Source: Globodera rostochiensis (taxonomy: Eukaryota > Nematoda > Chromadorea > Rhabditida > Heteroderidae). From it: DNA of 64,000 bases. Below are positions 23,601-35,800 of this stretch, piece by piece. The notes under the pieces are model-generated. The model worked only from the letters and a program-made list of their open reading frames with translations, was not told where the DNA came from and did not search any database. Location: contig JAEVLN010000004.1 of assembly GCA_018350325.1 (NCBI GenBank), forward strand, positions 1,984,001 through 2,048,000, given 5' to 3'. Numbering within the stretch: position 1 is the stretch's first letter; each line of letters starts with the position of its first letter. A program made the translations under genes and the position numbers.

Positions 23601-25055
23601 ACTGAACCTCTTCAAAATGTTGTTGCTGCTGCACCATGGGTGCAATGCCGCTATTGTAAATTGGTTGAGTCGCCGAACTTTGTTGCCTAGCGCGCGAGCC
23701 GCTGCCCGGTGGACGGCCCCGTGGCGCTATCCGTGGGGCCACAATTGGTGCTGCTGCGGAGACGGCATGCTGCTGGTGGCCATGCCAACCACTGCCAACA
23801 GAAGACGCCGCCGCCGACGACGACGACAACAAACGCGGGGAAAACCGTTGCTGCGGTTGTTGTTGTTTGTGCTGTTGTTGGAGGTTGGAAACGACCGCAC
23901 GGTTTGGTGGACCTATAAATTTTTTAGATTTTTTGAGCAATTTATCAATAACAAAAATTTTTTTAAATTTAAAAACTTTTTTCCATCGGCATATTGTCGA
24001 CACTGCTTGACCTCAAATCTAAAAATGACCAAAAAGCGCACTTTAAAGCAACAAAAAAGGGGGGGGGAATTTTTACAAAAACCATTCTAAAAAAATTCTT
24101 CAACAATTCCGTTACTGAACATGAACAGGTTTAATCAATGGGAATTTTGTTTTAAAAAAATCATCTATGAGTTTTGTGAACCCGTAAAAATTTGAAAAAA
24201 GTGCTCCTAAAATGCCCTAATTTGATGGAAAAAAATATAACGTTTAAAATGTAAAAAAACGCCAAACCTAAAAGAACTCCTTTAAGATGTTGCTTGTAAA
24301 AGTCGCCTGCAGCAGGTCCATGGCCATAGCCCGAAAGTTTGATGGGCCGTCGTTGGACAGGATAAGTTTTTGGCAATGTCGGAAATGTATTCGCTTGTTC
24401 GTCCACATCATCTAAAAAAGTAAAATAAAATCGGGCTATTAACCGTTTGAAATATTTACATTTTCTACCAACATTTTTTCATTTTCTTTTTTTTAAACGC
24501 AAATTAATTTAAACATTTTTGTTTAAGCTTACAAGTTTCAAACTCAAATGGTCAAAAAACAAATTGTTTTTCAACAAAAAAAAATGTCAAAAATTTCTTG
24601 ATTTTCGCCCCTTTGACACAACCTGGATTTCCCAAAAAAAAAAACAAAAAGATTTTTAATAAATATTCAACAAATAACCGATGTTCAGGCCATGAAGAAC
24701 GGGAAATTTTCCCTTTCCCTGTGATGCTGCTGCTGTTGCTTCACGGCTAGACGTCCCCGAAACATAATTATGATCCTAAACAAATTAAGCAAAAATAAAA
24801 CAAAAACATTTTTGGATGCGTGTAAAAGACCAAGTTCAGGGCGGATATTTGTATAAGTGACATTTTGTCGGACGAATGAATATAATGTTCCGTTGCTGAT
24901 CCTTTGGGGTTGGCGGCCTCCTCGACGACGTCGTCCTCCTCCCCCTCATCATCTTCGTCGATCACCACAGAAATTGTTGGGCGTTCCTCCTCAACAATTT
25001 TGTTGCTGTTTTGACCAATCGTCCCATTTGGAGTTGGTGAAAAGTCATGATCCAT
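17638..25055 (-). CDS. PHD-SET chromatin protein, SET-9/SET-26/MLL5 (UpSET) family
   Basis: Probable nuclear reader of H3K4me3 that tunes chromatin state. Exons in coding order: 24831-25055, 24679-24775, 24268-24411, 23608-23912, 23320-23554, 22249-23085, 21930-22108, 21537-21700, 21393-21420, 21135-21314, 20578-21066, 20438-20518, 20222-20361, 19945-20113, 19788-19859, 18818-19693, 18534-18755, 18399-18472, 17999-18285, 17789-17943, 17638-17709. The total is 5,031 nt, exactly 1,677 codons. N-terminal acidic start MDHDFSPTPNG; Gln/His-rich region (residues about 150-600); PHD finger at about 729-795; AT-hook KRRGRPPKRRF; SET at about 962-1115; Lys-rich repeats ETLKKRKSDGG; a motif KKITIDEYKRKRMAEM like the KKVSLLEYRKR motif of MLL5; C-terminal SLEERLRARFG. 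One donor (after 19945) is GC. Comparable in domain order and size to C. elegans SET-9/SET-26. Exon 1 and 2 joins are the least certain. Confidence 0.9.
19788..20518 (-). other. SET domain of the MLL5/SET-26 type
   Basis: Four exons encode in order MYVAPNIEGLVATPGDLA, GTPLIEYNGMISL, ARAVRKSCRPNAAVKHAI, IHIYLVATTDIDKSTE and ITIPFDSDYWDS followed by VECACGF. The invariant NHSC of active SET methyltransferases is replaced by RKSC, as in the MLL5/SETD5 family (RRSC in MLL5), so catalysis is doubtful. The post-SET cysteines C-A-C are present. The intron between exons 19945-20113 and 19788-19859 starts with GC, which is needed to join TE to ITIPFD. Confidence 0.9.
21135..21420 (-). other. PHD finger of the SET protein (two exons)
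   Basis: The C4HC3 zinc ligands are complete across the 28-nt exon 21393-21420 (RCICGTRHT) and exon 21135-21314 (MIECDQCDVWQHGVCMG, then YFCEQCKPREL). The aromatic Trp in CDVWQH is in the position that reads trimethyl-lysine in MLL5-type PHD fingers. The 28-nt microexon carries the first two cysteines, so skipping it would abolish the finger. Confidence 0.9.
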
Positions 25056-26886
25056 TTTTTTTTTGTTTCAAATACTCTATGACTGCTAAAATCTGAAAAT
25101 GGAACAAACTTTAACAAGAAGTGAATAGAGTTTGTTGTAAGGCTAGGCTCTAAAATTTCATTGAAATTAGAAATTCCGGGTCAAAATGTAAAATCGGTTT
25201 CATTGTCAGACGCAAAAAGCTTCTGCATCCATGATCTCCTAATGCAGAGATGTTTATTATAATAATTACGAGTAATTTATGCGCATTAGTGGGCGAAAGA
25301 AAAATGTCCGTGAGAGGCGAATGGAGCGTATGGAATTGAGAGAAACAATGTGAAGAAAAGTGAAGAAAAGAAAACAACAAATTTTTAACGATTATTTTAA
25401 ATGTTTGGCAAAATGTTTTCTTACTGTAAATGCTATTTTCAAATTGCTAATCCGAGTACTTAAAGAATATTCAGCGGGATTACCCAAAGAAATCACTGAC
25501 GTGAGAACGCTTCTGCAGTTATTTCTTTGCTAAATGTTTTTTTTGGAAATTTTAATAAATGCATCATAAAAATCTATAATCAATAAATCTAAGAATTATG
25601 GCCAAAAAACCCATAAAATTTGTTTTTTTTTTTTAAACTTTTTGGGAGTTTCCCTTAATGGATTTTCCCGTTCATTTGTGGACAGTGCCGGGGGCAATAC
25701 ACGATTTTCAATTGCGCTTCTTGCTTTTGGTGTCGGATTTTGGCCAAGCACTCTGGTTGTTGGTGGCTGAACGCTGCTGGGACAATGGACGGACAATGCC
25801 AGTCTGGACAAAAAAAATTTTTTTGCAAAATATTAATGCCATCATTGAATTTGTTTTTAATTTAATTGCGCTGAGCATTGTGTTTAGGGCGCTTCACCGC
25901 CCTGCTCATGTGATGTATAATTCATTTAAATTTTGAGCTTTTTCTGCCCTTATTATTTCCCCCCCCCCCCTATTTTCTGTGCCTGCTTTTCTGCATTCAA
26001 TCCGGAGGCTTGGCTTCCAACCGCGTCTCAGCTTTGCTTGCTCTTTCTGATGAATGCCAATGCATTTTGGCGGAAGAGAGAGGCGAAAAAAGAGTCAGTG
26101 CCATAGATTGGGCCCAGTGTATTGGCACTCCCCGCGCCTCCCATTCCTTTAGGCGCCATTGGCCGAGTGCCGTGGCTTATGGGACGTTTAGCCGATGCTT
26201 CCGGGACGGAGTTGGCCGGCACCGAGTTGGCCTGGCCCCGTTTTTGTGTTCCATGTTAAGTGTACACACAGACAGCCGCCGGTGGAAGAGAGTTAAACGC
26301 GGAGAAAAGAGCGGCGGGCGGGCGGACGGACGCCTGAGGGGAGAGGCGCAAATCCAAATTCACCCCGTCCCCGGCGGCGGCGGCATTTTCTCTGCTTCTT
26401 CTCCCCCCCCCCCATTCATTCGCCTTTTCTCGTTCATTTGTTCGTGCCATCATGCCCTCCCCAATATTGGCCGTTTGTTTTTGCGTTTAATGAAATAAAG
26501 AAGATGATTTGGGCACGCATAAAACGGAAAGGACACGGCGCCATCGCCGTCACACAAAATGAGCCCATTCAAAATGCGCTCGTGCCACCGCGCAAGTGTT
26601 CTCTGTGTGTTTATAGTGACCCCAAAATTTTAAAACAAATTTAAATTTTTTATACCATTTGTTGTACACATTTCAATTCACGCCAACGGCAAAAAAAGCC
26701 AAAAATAAATTAATTAGGACTTATCTTAAGTTTTTCAACGCTCGCTCCCCCAACCACGAGAAAATTTTGCATTAAATAAATTAGTTAGATAATTATTTTT
26801 TTAGGATTAGCATTTAGCAGAGCTTAATCAGCAGAGTGCATTTTGCAATGTGAAATGGCATCCTGGTTTTCGTACATTCGGTAACG
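25056..26886. promoter_or_regulatory. Divergent spacer holding the SET and scaffold gene promoters
   Basis: About 1.8 kb separate the two head-to-head start codons. The part next to the SET gene is AT-rich. 26010-26500 is GC-rich with poly-C and poly-G runs and open frames that match no family. No TATA box or initiator can be called with confidence. Extra 5' exons of the scaffold gene could hide here, because its first predicted exon may be internal. Confidence 0.4.
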
Positions 26887-29800
26887 ATGACAAAAATTGT
26901 TTTTTTTAAACGGAAAATGTTGGCACTTTGGTACAGAAACACAATTATTGGTGAAGAATTGCCTTCTGCTGACGCTGCGCAGGATGGCGTTGAGCGGGCC
27001 GAAGGCACAGTCGGCGCTTTGTCACAATCAGCTCAAAAAGTCGTCACTTTGTCATGCACAAGCCCTGGGGCAACAGAACAAGCATCAGAGGACAGTTTCG
27101 AAAGGCAACAGGCCAATTCAAAGCCGTCGTTGAGCCAAGAACAGCGAGAGCACATCAAAAATGTACCCCGGATTAATGTTATTAAAAAAATATTTGAAGC
27201 CAAAATAAATTGGATATTGATAAAAAAATATTTAATTTAATTTAATTGAACAAATTGTTTTTTTAAGTATTGTTTTACAAATTTATTTAGATAAAGTTGC
27301 CCGGGCTGCGGGTTTTCAAACCGGTACCGGGATTAAATAAACTTTAATTGGGGTTTAATTAGACCCCGGATCGATCGAGATTTCGGATCGAGATTTGATC
27401 AAGATTTTTGATCGAAATCTCGATCGGTCCTCAGGTCCGGGCTGTAGTTTTAATAAACTGAATTTCATGGGTTTTTCCCGCCGATGTTGGTCAAATCCCG
27501 GCGGCATTTTGGTAGTGGAACAACAATTCCGGTTCCCGGGCATTTTCTGTCCAACTCTCGAATAATTTTTGCCATAAATTTAATTAAACAAACAACATCA
27601 AGCAGTTCTCCCAAAATTTGCCTCCGCTTTCTAACCACAGGTTTTACGAAGGGCAGAGCGTTCTGGACGCAACGCAAATGTTGTTGTAGACGCGCGGCAT
27701 TTGAAACGTGCCGGTGCCGCCGGCTTCTCCCCGTCGGCTAACAGTGGCACCAAAATGGACTCTTCAGTTGCTGCTGTTTGCACTGCTCCAACTTCTTGTG
27801 CACAAAATGAGCAGCAAAAGGAAGACGACGAGCCGGGCCAATTTTTTGTCCAAATGGACTCGCTGCCAGAAGGTAAAATGAACGCATTTCAAACTGTTGG
27901 CACAACCACTGAAGGGTTGGCTCAACTCCAGTTTTAAATTTATTTATATCCATGCCCAGAGGGGCTATTTTGATCACAAAAAAAATATATTCTCCCGGCA
28001 CTTTGTGCTGTTCAACAAAAAAAAAAAGTTTCAATTCCAAAACTCGTTTTTCAGACGTCGAAGTGTCCGTAGGGCCCTACTCTTATTGCTCTTATGCCAG
28101 CTCGGAGATGAGTTATTCCGAAGCGGACAAAGGCTATTCCAGCGGCACTGTCACTGAAGAAGCGCCGGAGGGGCGTGCCGAAACGGCCACCGGTCGGTCC
28201 AAAGCATTCCCCCGCGGCTATTAGGAGGAAGGAAGCCCTTCAGGGGGTGAATTAATGGAGGAATAGAAAATGACTCATCAAAAAACGCTTCAAAAGCTTT
28301 CTTTCAGCAGAAGAAGCAGCTTCGACTTCGACTTTGCACGTTGAAGGGGAAGACGGGAGCAAAACAATTGCTCAAAAAATGCAAAAACTCAGCAAAACCA
28401 TTGATCAGTGGTTGAAGAGTTTGGACCGGGAGGACAGCGAGTTGGCGTTGACGACGACGACGACGACGACGACGTCGGCGGCCGTCAAAACGGGGCACAA
28501 AAATGGGGACGAACACACCGCGGCATACGGTAGGACAAAAATATATACTACGGTAATTACTTTTAGCGCATTGTTTAAAGGTGCTTGTATGTATTGTGTT
28601 CTCTGATAGCGCCTCAACCTTTCGCCTCTGACATTCCTGCTCTCCCCTCGGGCGACCGATCGCCATTCAATCGATCAGCCGCCGATCGGAGGGGTCAACA
28701 CCCACCCCCCCCCCCGGTCCCGGCTTTTCCGCTCTCGGCCGTTACGACCCCCTCGGGTCCAAACCCTGAACCGTTTTCTGACAGGGCCGAACCTTTTTAA
28801 AAATCCAGATTAAAAATCAAAAGCATTTTATGGCAATATGGTAAAATTGGCAGATGCGCCATGCACAACAGCTTCAGCAGTGTTCGCCACATTGGAACAG
28901 CCGACAATTTTGTTGGACTATTTGGACACATTGTCCCAGTCCATTTGTGTTATGGCAATAGAACACAGTGCCAACAAATTATTTGAACGCCAATTTGAAC
29001 TCGTCAACCAACTGTCCGACGCAATGGCAAATGAAGTGATTGAATCCGTGCTGCGGCTGGCATCTTCAACAATTGAAGAACCAAGCAAAAATGCCATCGA
29101 TGAAGCAGCACATTTGTTGCTTAATGTTTTCAATTCTGTTGAACAAAATGAAAAGTTGGAAATTGACGTGTCATTAAAAGCGTAAGTTTCCTTTTATGGG
29201 TGGTTCAGCGGGGCTGGACAAATCTCAGTGAACTGCTCAAAACTGAGCATAATTTAATTAGAAAAATTGGGGCCCCCGGGGGGTGTAGCAATTTAAATTT
29301 AATAAAATTGAAAATTCCAATATCGTCCTCAATTATTGTTGATTATTGAAAATGTAGCAAAGCTTTAAGGCTGCACTCTGTGGACTTGAAGCCGATTTCG
29401 ATGGATCATCAGCTCGAGACTGGTGACCACAATTGTTACACCATTTTGGTAGAGGAGAGAGACAAAAGGTCGGTTATTGTACCCCGGGGGATGTGCCTAA
29501 TCGGAATTCCGGTTTCCGGACATTTTTGGGCCCGGAATTCCGGTTTCCGGACATTTTTGGGCCCGGAATTCCGGGTTTCCGGACATTTTTGGGCCCGGAA
29601 TTCCGGGTTTCCGGACATTTTTGGGCCCGGAATTCCGGTTTCCGGACATTTTTGGGCCCGGAATTCCGGGTTTCCGGACATTTTTGGGCCCGGAATTCCG
29701 GTTTCCGGACATTTTTTGGCCCGGAATTCCGGTTTGTAGATATACGGGAAAATGTGTGCCAATGTTTAAGGCGAAGGACAGAGGAGGCAATTAATTTTGT

Positions 29801-32800
29801 GCCAAAAATGCCAACAACGATGACGACAATGAGAAACGGTGGTGGCGGCTTATCATCAACAAAATCATCATTTTTATCAACTTTTGAATCCGGAAGCACT
29901 TCAGGGGCCGATTCTGAACCGTCATCATCAGACTCAGTTGATGTTGGCGCTGAAAAAATGCCATTTGCCATTGTGCCAACAGAGAAAGAGCACTTATTGG
30001 ACATTGTGCCAACAGAGAAAGAGCAATTGTTGGACATTGTGCCACTGGAAGACCAATTATTGGACATTGTGCCAAAGGTGTTGAACATTGTGCCAAAGGA
30101 AGAGCAATTATTGGACATTGTGCCAAAGGTGTTGAACATTGTGCCCAAGGAAGAGCAATTGTTGGACATTGTGCCAACAGAGAAAGAGTTGTTGGACATT
30201 GTGCCAAAGGTGTTGGACATTGTGCCAATGGAAGAGCAATTGTTGGACATTGTGCCAAAGGAAAAACAATTATTGGACATTGTGCCAAAGGTGTTGGATA
30301 TTGTGCCAATGAAAGAGCAATTATTGGACATTGTGCCAACAGAGAAAGAGTTGTTGGACATTGTGCCAATGGAAGAGCAATTGTTGGACATTGTGCCAAA
30401 GGAAAAACAATTATTGGACATTGTGCCAAAGGTGTTGGACATTGTGCCAATGGAAGAGCAATTGTTGGACATTGTGCCAAAGGAAAAACAATTATTGGAC
30501 ATTGTGCCAAAGGTGTTGGATATTGTGCCAATGAAAGAGCAATTATTGGACATTGTGCCAACAGAGAAAGAGTTGTTGGACATTGTGCCAATGGAAGAGC
30601 AATTGTTGGACATTGTGCCAAAGGAAAAACAATTATTGGACATTGTGCCAAAGGTGTTGGACATTGTGCCAACGGTGTTGGACATTGTGCCAACGGTGTT
30701 GGACATTGTGCCAACGGTGTTGGACATTGTGCCAATGGAAGAGCAATTTTCACTTGAAGACGATGAAGCCTGTTCCAGTTCAACATCTGGAGCCGATTCC
30801 CATCCCGAAACTGAGCGAGATATTCATTCTCCTGAAGATCAACTGATGGAAAGGCAGCATCTTTTGGATACCGTAACTCCAAAAGATGAGCAAAAAATGG
30901 ACAGTATGCCAACAGAAGAGCAACCAGTACATGAACACAAGACAGCAGATTCTTGTTCATTTTCAACACCCTCCACGACAACAACGGGCGCCGACTCGTT
31001 TCACAATGCCGAGTTTGGCGCAAATTCTTTTGAAGAATTTGACTCAAAAATGCCAGACAAAACTGAGAAAGAAACAAATCGGGCATGGCCGCCGGCAACG
31101 ATTGATGATCAAACATTGGACAGGCAAATTAAAGGGGACAATGGCGACAAAAATGGCGGTAAAAACGGCGTTTAAATTTATGATTTAATGAATTTATATT
31201 TCAGAAAATACGCAAATTGATGAAAAAATTGGTGTCGATTTGTTGGAGCATTTTGATTGGATCAAAAAAATTGTTGAAAACAATTCGAAAGAGGAAGAAT
31301 CAGAAAAAGATGGCCAAACATCGCAAGAAGAGAAAGTTAAAGACTTTTCGCTAAACGGCCAATTACAAACAGCAAGAAAAATGCCGAAAAGTTTTGATTC
31401 TCGAGCCTCAACTATCACTTCGGGAGCTGACATGACGAGCCATGCTTCAACACCAGAAATTGAAGAAGGAATAATAGGAATGGATAAAGAACAACAGCTT
31501 CCAAACCCGATTGAAGAAGAATGGGCACAAATTGAACAAGTTCAGAAGCTGGCAGAAGAACAGCAAGCTCCAAAATTGACAGAAGAAGAATGGGCACAAA
31601 TTCAACAGGTTCAGCGACTGTGCGATGAACAACAAGCTCCCAAATTGACTGAAGAAGAATTGGCACAAATTGAACAGGTTCAGCGACTGGCAGATGAACA
31701 ACAAGCTCCAAAATTGACAGCAGAAGAATGGGCACAAATTGAACGAGTTCAACGGTTGGCAGAAGAACAACAACCCCCAAAATTGACAGAAGAAGAATGG
31801 GCACAAATTGAACAAGTTCAGCAGTTGGCAAAAGAACAACAAGCTCCCAAGTTGATAGAAGAAGAATTGGCACAAATTGAACAGGTTCAGCAGTTGGCAA
31901 AAGAACAACAAGCTCCCAAGTTGATAGAAGAAGAATTGGCACAAATTGAACAGGTTCAGCGACTGGCAGAAGAACAACAACCCCAAAAGTTGACAGAAGA
32001 AGAATTGGCACAGATTGAACAAATCAGGAAACTGGCGGAACAGTGCTCCTTCGAAATGATGGTGAAGTCTCTTCCGCGTCAGAAACAAAATGTTCAGTTT
32101 GATGAAGAAGAGAGTTTTATAGAGAGCAATTCTGATGAAGAAAAGGCACAGTTTGAACATGGCCGGCATGCAAATGATTGGTGCCAACTCGAATCGCTGG
32201 CACTCAAAGCGGCTAATGGTGGTGATAATGACGAACATGAACAGCCTGCTGAACCGTTTGAACACATTGCGCGGCCCATAAGACAAATTGATGAGGTCAC
32301 CATCAACCAATCCAGCTTAAGCCTAAGCCCGTCAACATCAAGCGCGGATTCAATTCATTCTTCGTCCGGGACGGAAGAGACCAAAGAAGGCTGGCCACAG
32401 AACAATGGGACAAGGAAAACATTCGATTCGGCCATTTCCGATCAAATTGATGACCAAACAACGTCGTGCCAATGCCAACAACCGGAGCTGCCCTCGGGCG
32501 CCGCAATCCCCGGCGGAATGGTTGAAGCACAGCCAAGTTCAGTTGAAATGCGTGCCGATGACTCGTGCCGGCTGGAAATGCCAGCCGCCGCAAGCTGTTC
32601 ATCATCCCCTTTAACGTCATGTGCCTCCTACTCAAACACCAGCCCAATGGAAGAATCAATTTCACCGTCTTCAAAAGTTCAACACCAAATCGGAGAATCT
32701 AGAACAACTTCTGCAACATCCGGTGCCGATTCACGGGCTCCATCGGTTGAGTCCATTGAACGTGCCGAGAAAGAGGAATGTACAATTCCCGAATCTGGAA

Positions 32801-35800
32801 CATCCGATGCCGCTTCACGGGCTCCATCGGTTGAGTCCATTGAACGTGCCGAGAAAGAGGAATGTACAATGCCCGAATCTGGAACAACTTCTGCAACATC
32901 CGGTGCCGGTTTACGGGCTTCATCGGTTGAGTCCATTGAACGTGCTGAGAAGGATGAATGTACAATTCCCGAATCTGGAACAACTTCTGCAACATCCGGT
33001 GCCGATTCACGGGCGCAATCGCTTGAGTCCATTGAACGTGCCGAGAAGGACGAATGTATAATACCCGAATCTGGAACATCCGGTGCCGATTCACGGGCGC
33101 AATTGCTTGAGTCCATTGAACGTGCCGAGAAAGAGGAATGTACAATTCCCGAAGCTGGAACATCCGATGCCGCTTCACGGGCTCCATCGGTTAAGTCCAT
33201 TGAACGTGCTGAGAGGGATGAATGTACAATTCCCGAAGCTGGAACATCCGGTGCCGATTCACGGGCTTCATCGGTTGAGTCCATTGAACGTGCCGAGAAA
33301 GAGGAATGTACAATGCCCGAATCTGGAACATCCGGTGCCGATTTACGGGCGCAATCGCTTGAGTCCATTGAACGTGCCGAGAAGGACGAATGTACAATGC
33401 CCGAATCTGGAACAACTTCTGCAACATCCGGTGCCGATTCACGGGCTTCATCGGTTGAGTCCATTGAACGTGCCGAGAAAGAGGAATGTACAATGCCCGA
33501 ATCTGGAACATCCGGTGCCGATTTACGGGCTCAATCGCTTGAGTCCATTGAACGTGCCGAGAAGGACGAATGTACAATGCCCGAATCTGGAACAACTTCT
33601 GCAACATCCGGTGCCGATTCACGGGCGCAATCGCTTGAGTCCATTGAACGTGCCGAGAAGGACGAATGTACAATGCCCGAATCTGGAACATCCGGTGCCG
33701 ATTCACGGGTGCAATCGCTTGGGTCCATTGAACGTGCTGAGAGGGATGAATGTACAATTCCCGAATCTGAAACATCCGGTGCCGATTCACGGGCTCCATC
33801 GGTTGAGTCCGTTGAACGTGCCGAGAAGGACGAAGGCATAATGCGCGAGTTATTGGTTGTGCCGGAGAATAAAACCGATTCATTGAACGATATGCAAAGC
33901 GAAGAGATCGAACAGCTTCCTGACAAAGATCAACTTCAAGAGGTGAGTATCGACGAGTTGGCACACATTGAACGAATCCGACAGCTGGCCGAACAGTGTT
34001 CCTTCGAAATGATGGTGAAGTCGGTTCCGCGTCAGAAACAAAATGTTCAGTTTGAGGAAGATGAAAATAAAGATAATAAAAAAGTTTATGGCGAAGAAAA
34101 GGGCCGACTTGAACATGGTCAAGAAGAATGGGCACAAATAGAACAAGTTCAAGAAGAACAGCAAGCTCCCAAGTTGAGTGAAGAAGAATGGGCACAAATT
34201 GAACAGGTTCAGCGACTGGCAGAAGAACAACAAGCTCCCAAATTGACAGAAGAAGAATGGGCACAAATTGAACGAGTTCAGCGACTGGCAGAAGAACAAC
34301 AAGCTCCCAAATTGACTGAAGAAGAATGGGCACAAATTGAACAGGTTCAGCGACTGGCAGAAGAACAACAAGCTCAAAAATTGGCAGAAGAAGAATTGGC
34401 ACAAATTGAACGAGTTCAGCGGCTGGCAGAAGAACAACAAGCTCCCAAATTGACTGAAGAAGAATGGGCACAAATTGAACAGGTTCAGCGACTGGCAGAA
34501 GAACAACAAGCTCAAAAAACGGCAGAAGAAGAATTGGCACAAATTGAACGAGTTCAGCGGCAGGCAGAAGAACAACAAGCTCCCAAATTGGCAGAAGAAG
34601 AATTGGCACAAATTGAACGAGTTCAGCGGCTGGCAGAAGAACAACAAGCTCCCAAATTGACAGAAGAAGAATGGGCACAAATTGAACGAGTTCAGCGGAT
34701 GGCAGAAAAAGAATGGGCACAAATTGAACGAGTTCAGCGGTTGGCAGAAGAACAACAACTTCCAACCCCAACTGAAGAATGGGCAAAAATTGAACAAGTT
34801 CAAGAAGAACAGCAAGCTCCCAAGTTGACTGAAGAAGAATTGGCACAAATTGAACAAGTTCAAGAAGAACAGCAAGCTCCCAAGTTGACTGAAGAAGAAT
34901 TGGCACAAATTGAACAAGTTCAAGAAGAACAGCAAGCTCCCAAGTTGATGGCACAAATTGAACAGGTTCAGCGACTGGCAGAAGAACAACAAGCTCAAAA
35001 ATTGGCAGAAGAAGAATTGGCACAAATTGAACGAGTTCAGCGGATGGCAGAAAAAGAATGGGCACAAATTGAACGAGTTCAGCGGTTGGCAGAAGAACAA
35101 CAACTTCCAACCCCAACTGAAGAATGGGCACAAATTGAACAAGTTCAAGAAGAACAGCAAGCTCCCAAGTTGACTGAAGAAGAATTGGCACAAATTGAAC
35201 AAGTTCAAGAAGAACAGCAAGCTCACAAATTGACTGAAGAAGAATTGGCACAAATTGAACAGGTTCAGCGGCTGGCAGAAAAAGAATGGGCCCAAATTGA
35301 ACGAGTTCAACTGGCAGAAGCGTGTGGGTCGCCTGTGTTTGAGATTGATCGTAGGACTTTTGATAAAAAGGACGCTTTAATCGACAAAACTGATCACAAT
35401 GAACATGACGAGGGATGGAGTTCAGCTTCAACTTCTTCAGCGGATTCAAATCCTTCCCTGCCGGGATCATCAACGGATGAACATCTTGATCACGTTGATG
35501 AGCATATTAATCAACTTTCTGGAGCAGTTGCTTCTGTTGCAGCTCGGCAAAAAAACGATGTGGAAAATGGAGGCGTTCTGGCACAACAACGGACTGAAGA
35601 AGAATGTTCTCTGCTGCCGGCTGATGAATCATCATCATCACTTTCAACTTCGGGTGCAGATTCTGTCCAGTCCTTTGAACGTCCTCAACTTTATGAGCCT
35701 TCAACGCCATTACTGCTTTCTGACCACGACATGGAGCCAGCAGCAGTTGATGATGTTGTCCACATGCAGCAGCAACCCACTCAAAAATCGCCGGAAATGT

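Larger units (their letters stand above)
26887..31158 (+). other. Scaffold gene exons 1-8, N-terminal part
   Basis: Exons: 26887-27162, 27641-27872, 28055-28192, 28308-28529, 28610-28756 (or ending 28693), 28854-29181, 29358-29468, 29771-31158. The first junction joins LSQEQREHIKN to VLRRAERSG, restoring a helix of the kind that flanks Rab-binding zinc fingers in RIM and rabphilin (LTEEExxxIxxVxxRAE). Exon 4 encodes KTIAQKMQKLSKTIDQWL. Exon 6 encodes a long amphipathic helical stretch (LLDYLDTLSQSICVMAIEHS and VIESVLRLASS). Exon 8 holds the LDIVP repeat array. I do not recognise a zinc finger in this part. Confidence 0.7.

Noticed and set aside
25658..25936. 92-codon plus-strand frame
   Set aside because: No domain and no conserved neighbour; a hydrophobic stretch alone is not enough.
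26010..26498. 162-codon plus-strand frame in the divergent spacer
   Set aside because: GC-rich with homopolymers, no recognisable domain, no splice-consistent link to the scaffold exon at 26887. More likely promoter or 5'UTR.
29433..29770. Reading the 30/31-bp array as coding because one frame is open through it
   Set aside because: Unit length alternates between 30 and 31, so the frame changes within the array. An intron from 29469 to 29770 joins flanking exons in phase.
29474..30727. 417-codon minus-strand frame of MSNTVGT/MSNNCSS repeats
   Set aside because: Antisense shadow of the LDIVP coding repeat; a stop-free unit repeated in one strand leaves several frames open.
33880..35310. 476-codon minus-strand frame rich in Phe/Leu/Cys
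   Set aside because: Same repeat effect; apparent membrane-like composition is the reverse complement of GAA/CAA-rich codons.
33191..35473. 760-codon minus-strand frame
   Set aside because: Antisense of the SGADSRA and TEEEWAQIEQVQ repeats. The sense frame is open for 5.4 kb with splice signals at both ends and matches helices elsewhere in the same protein.
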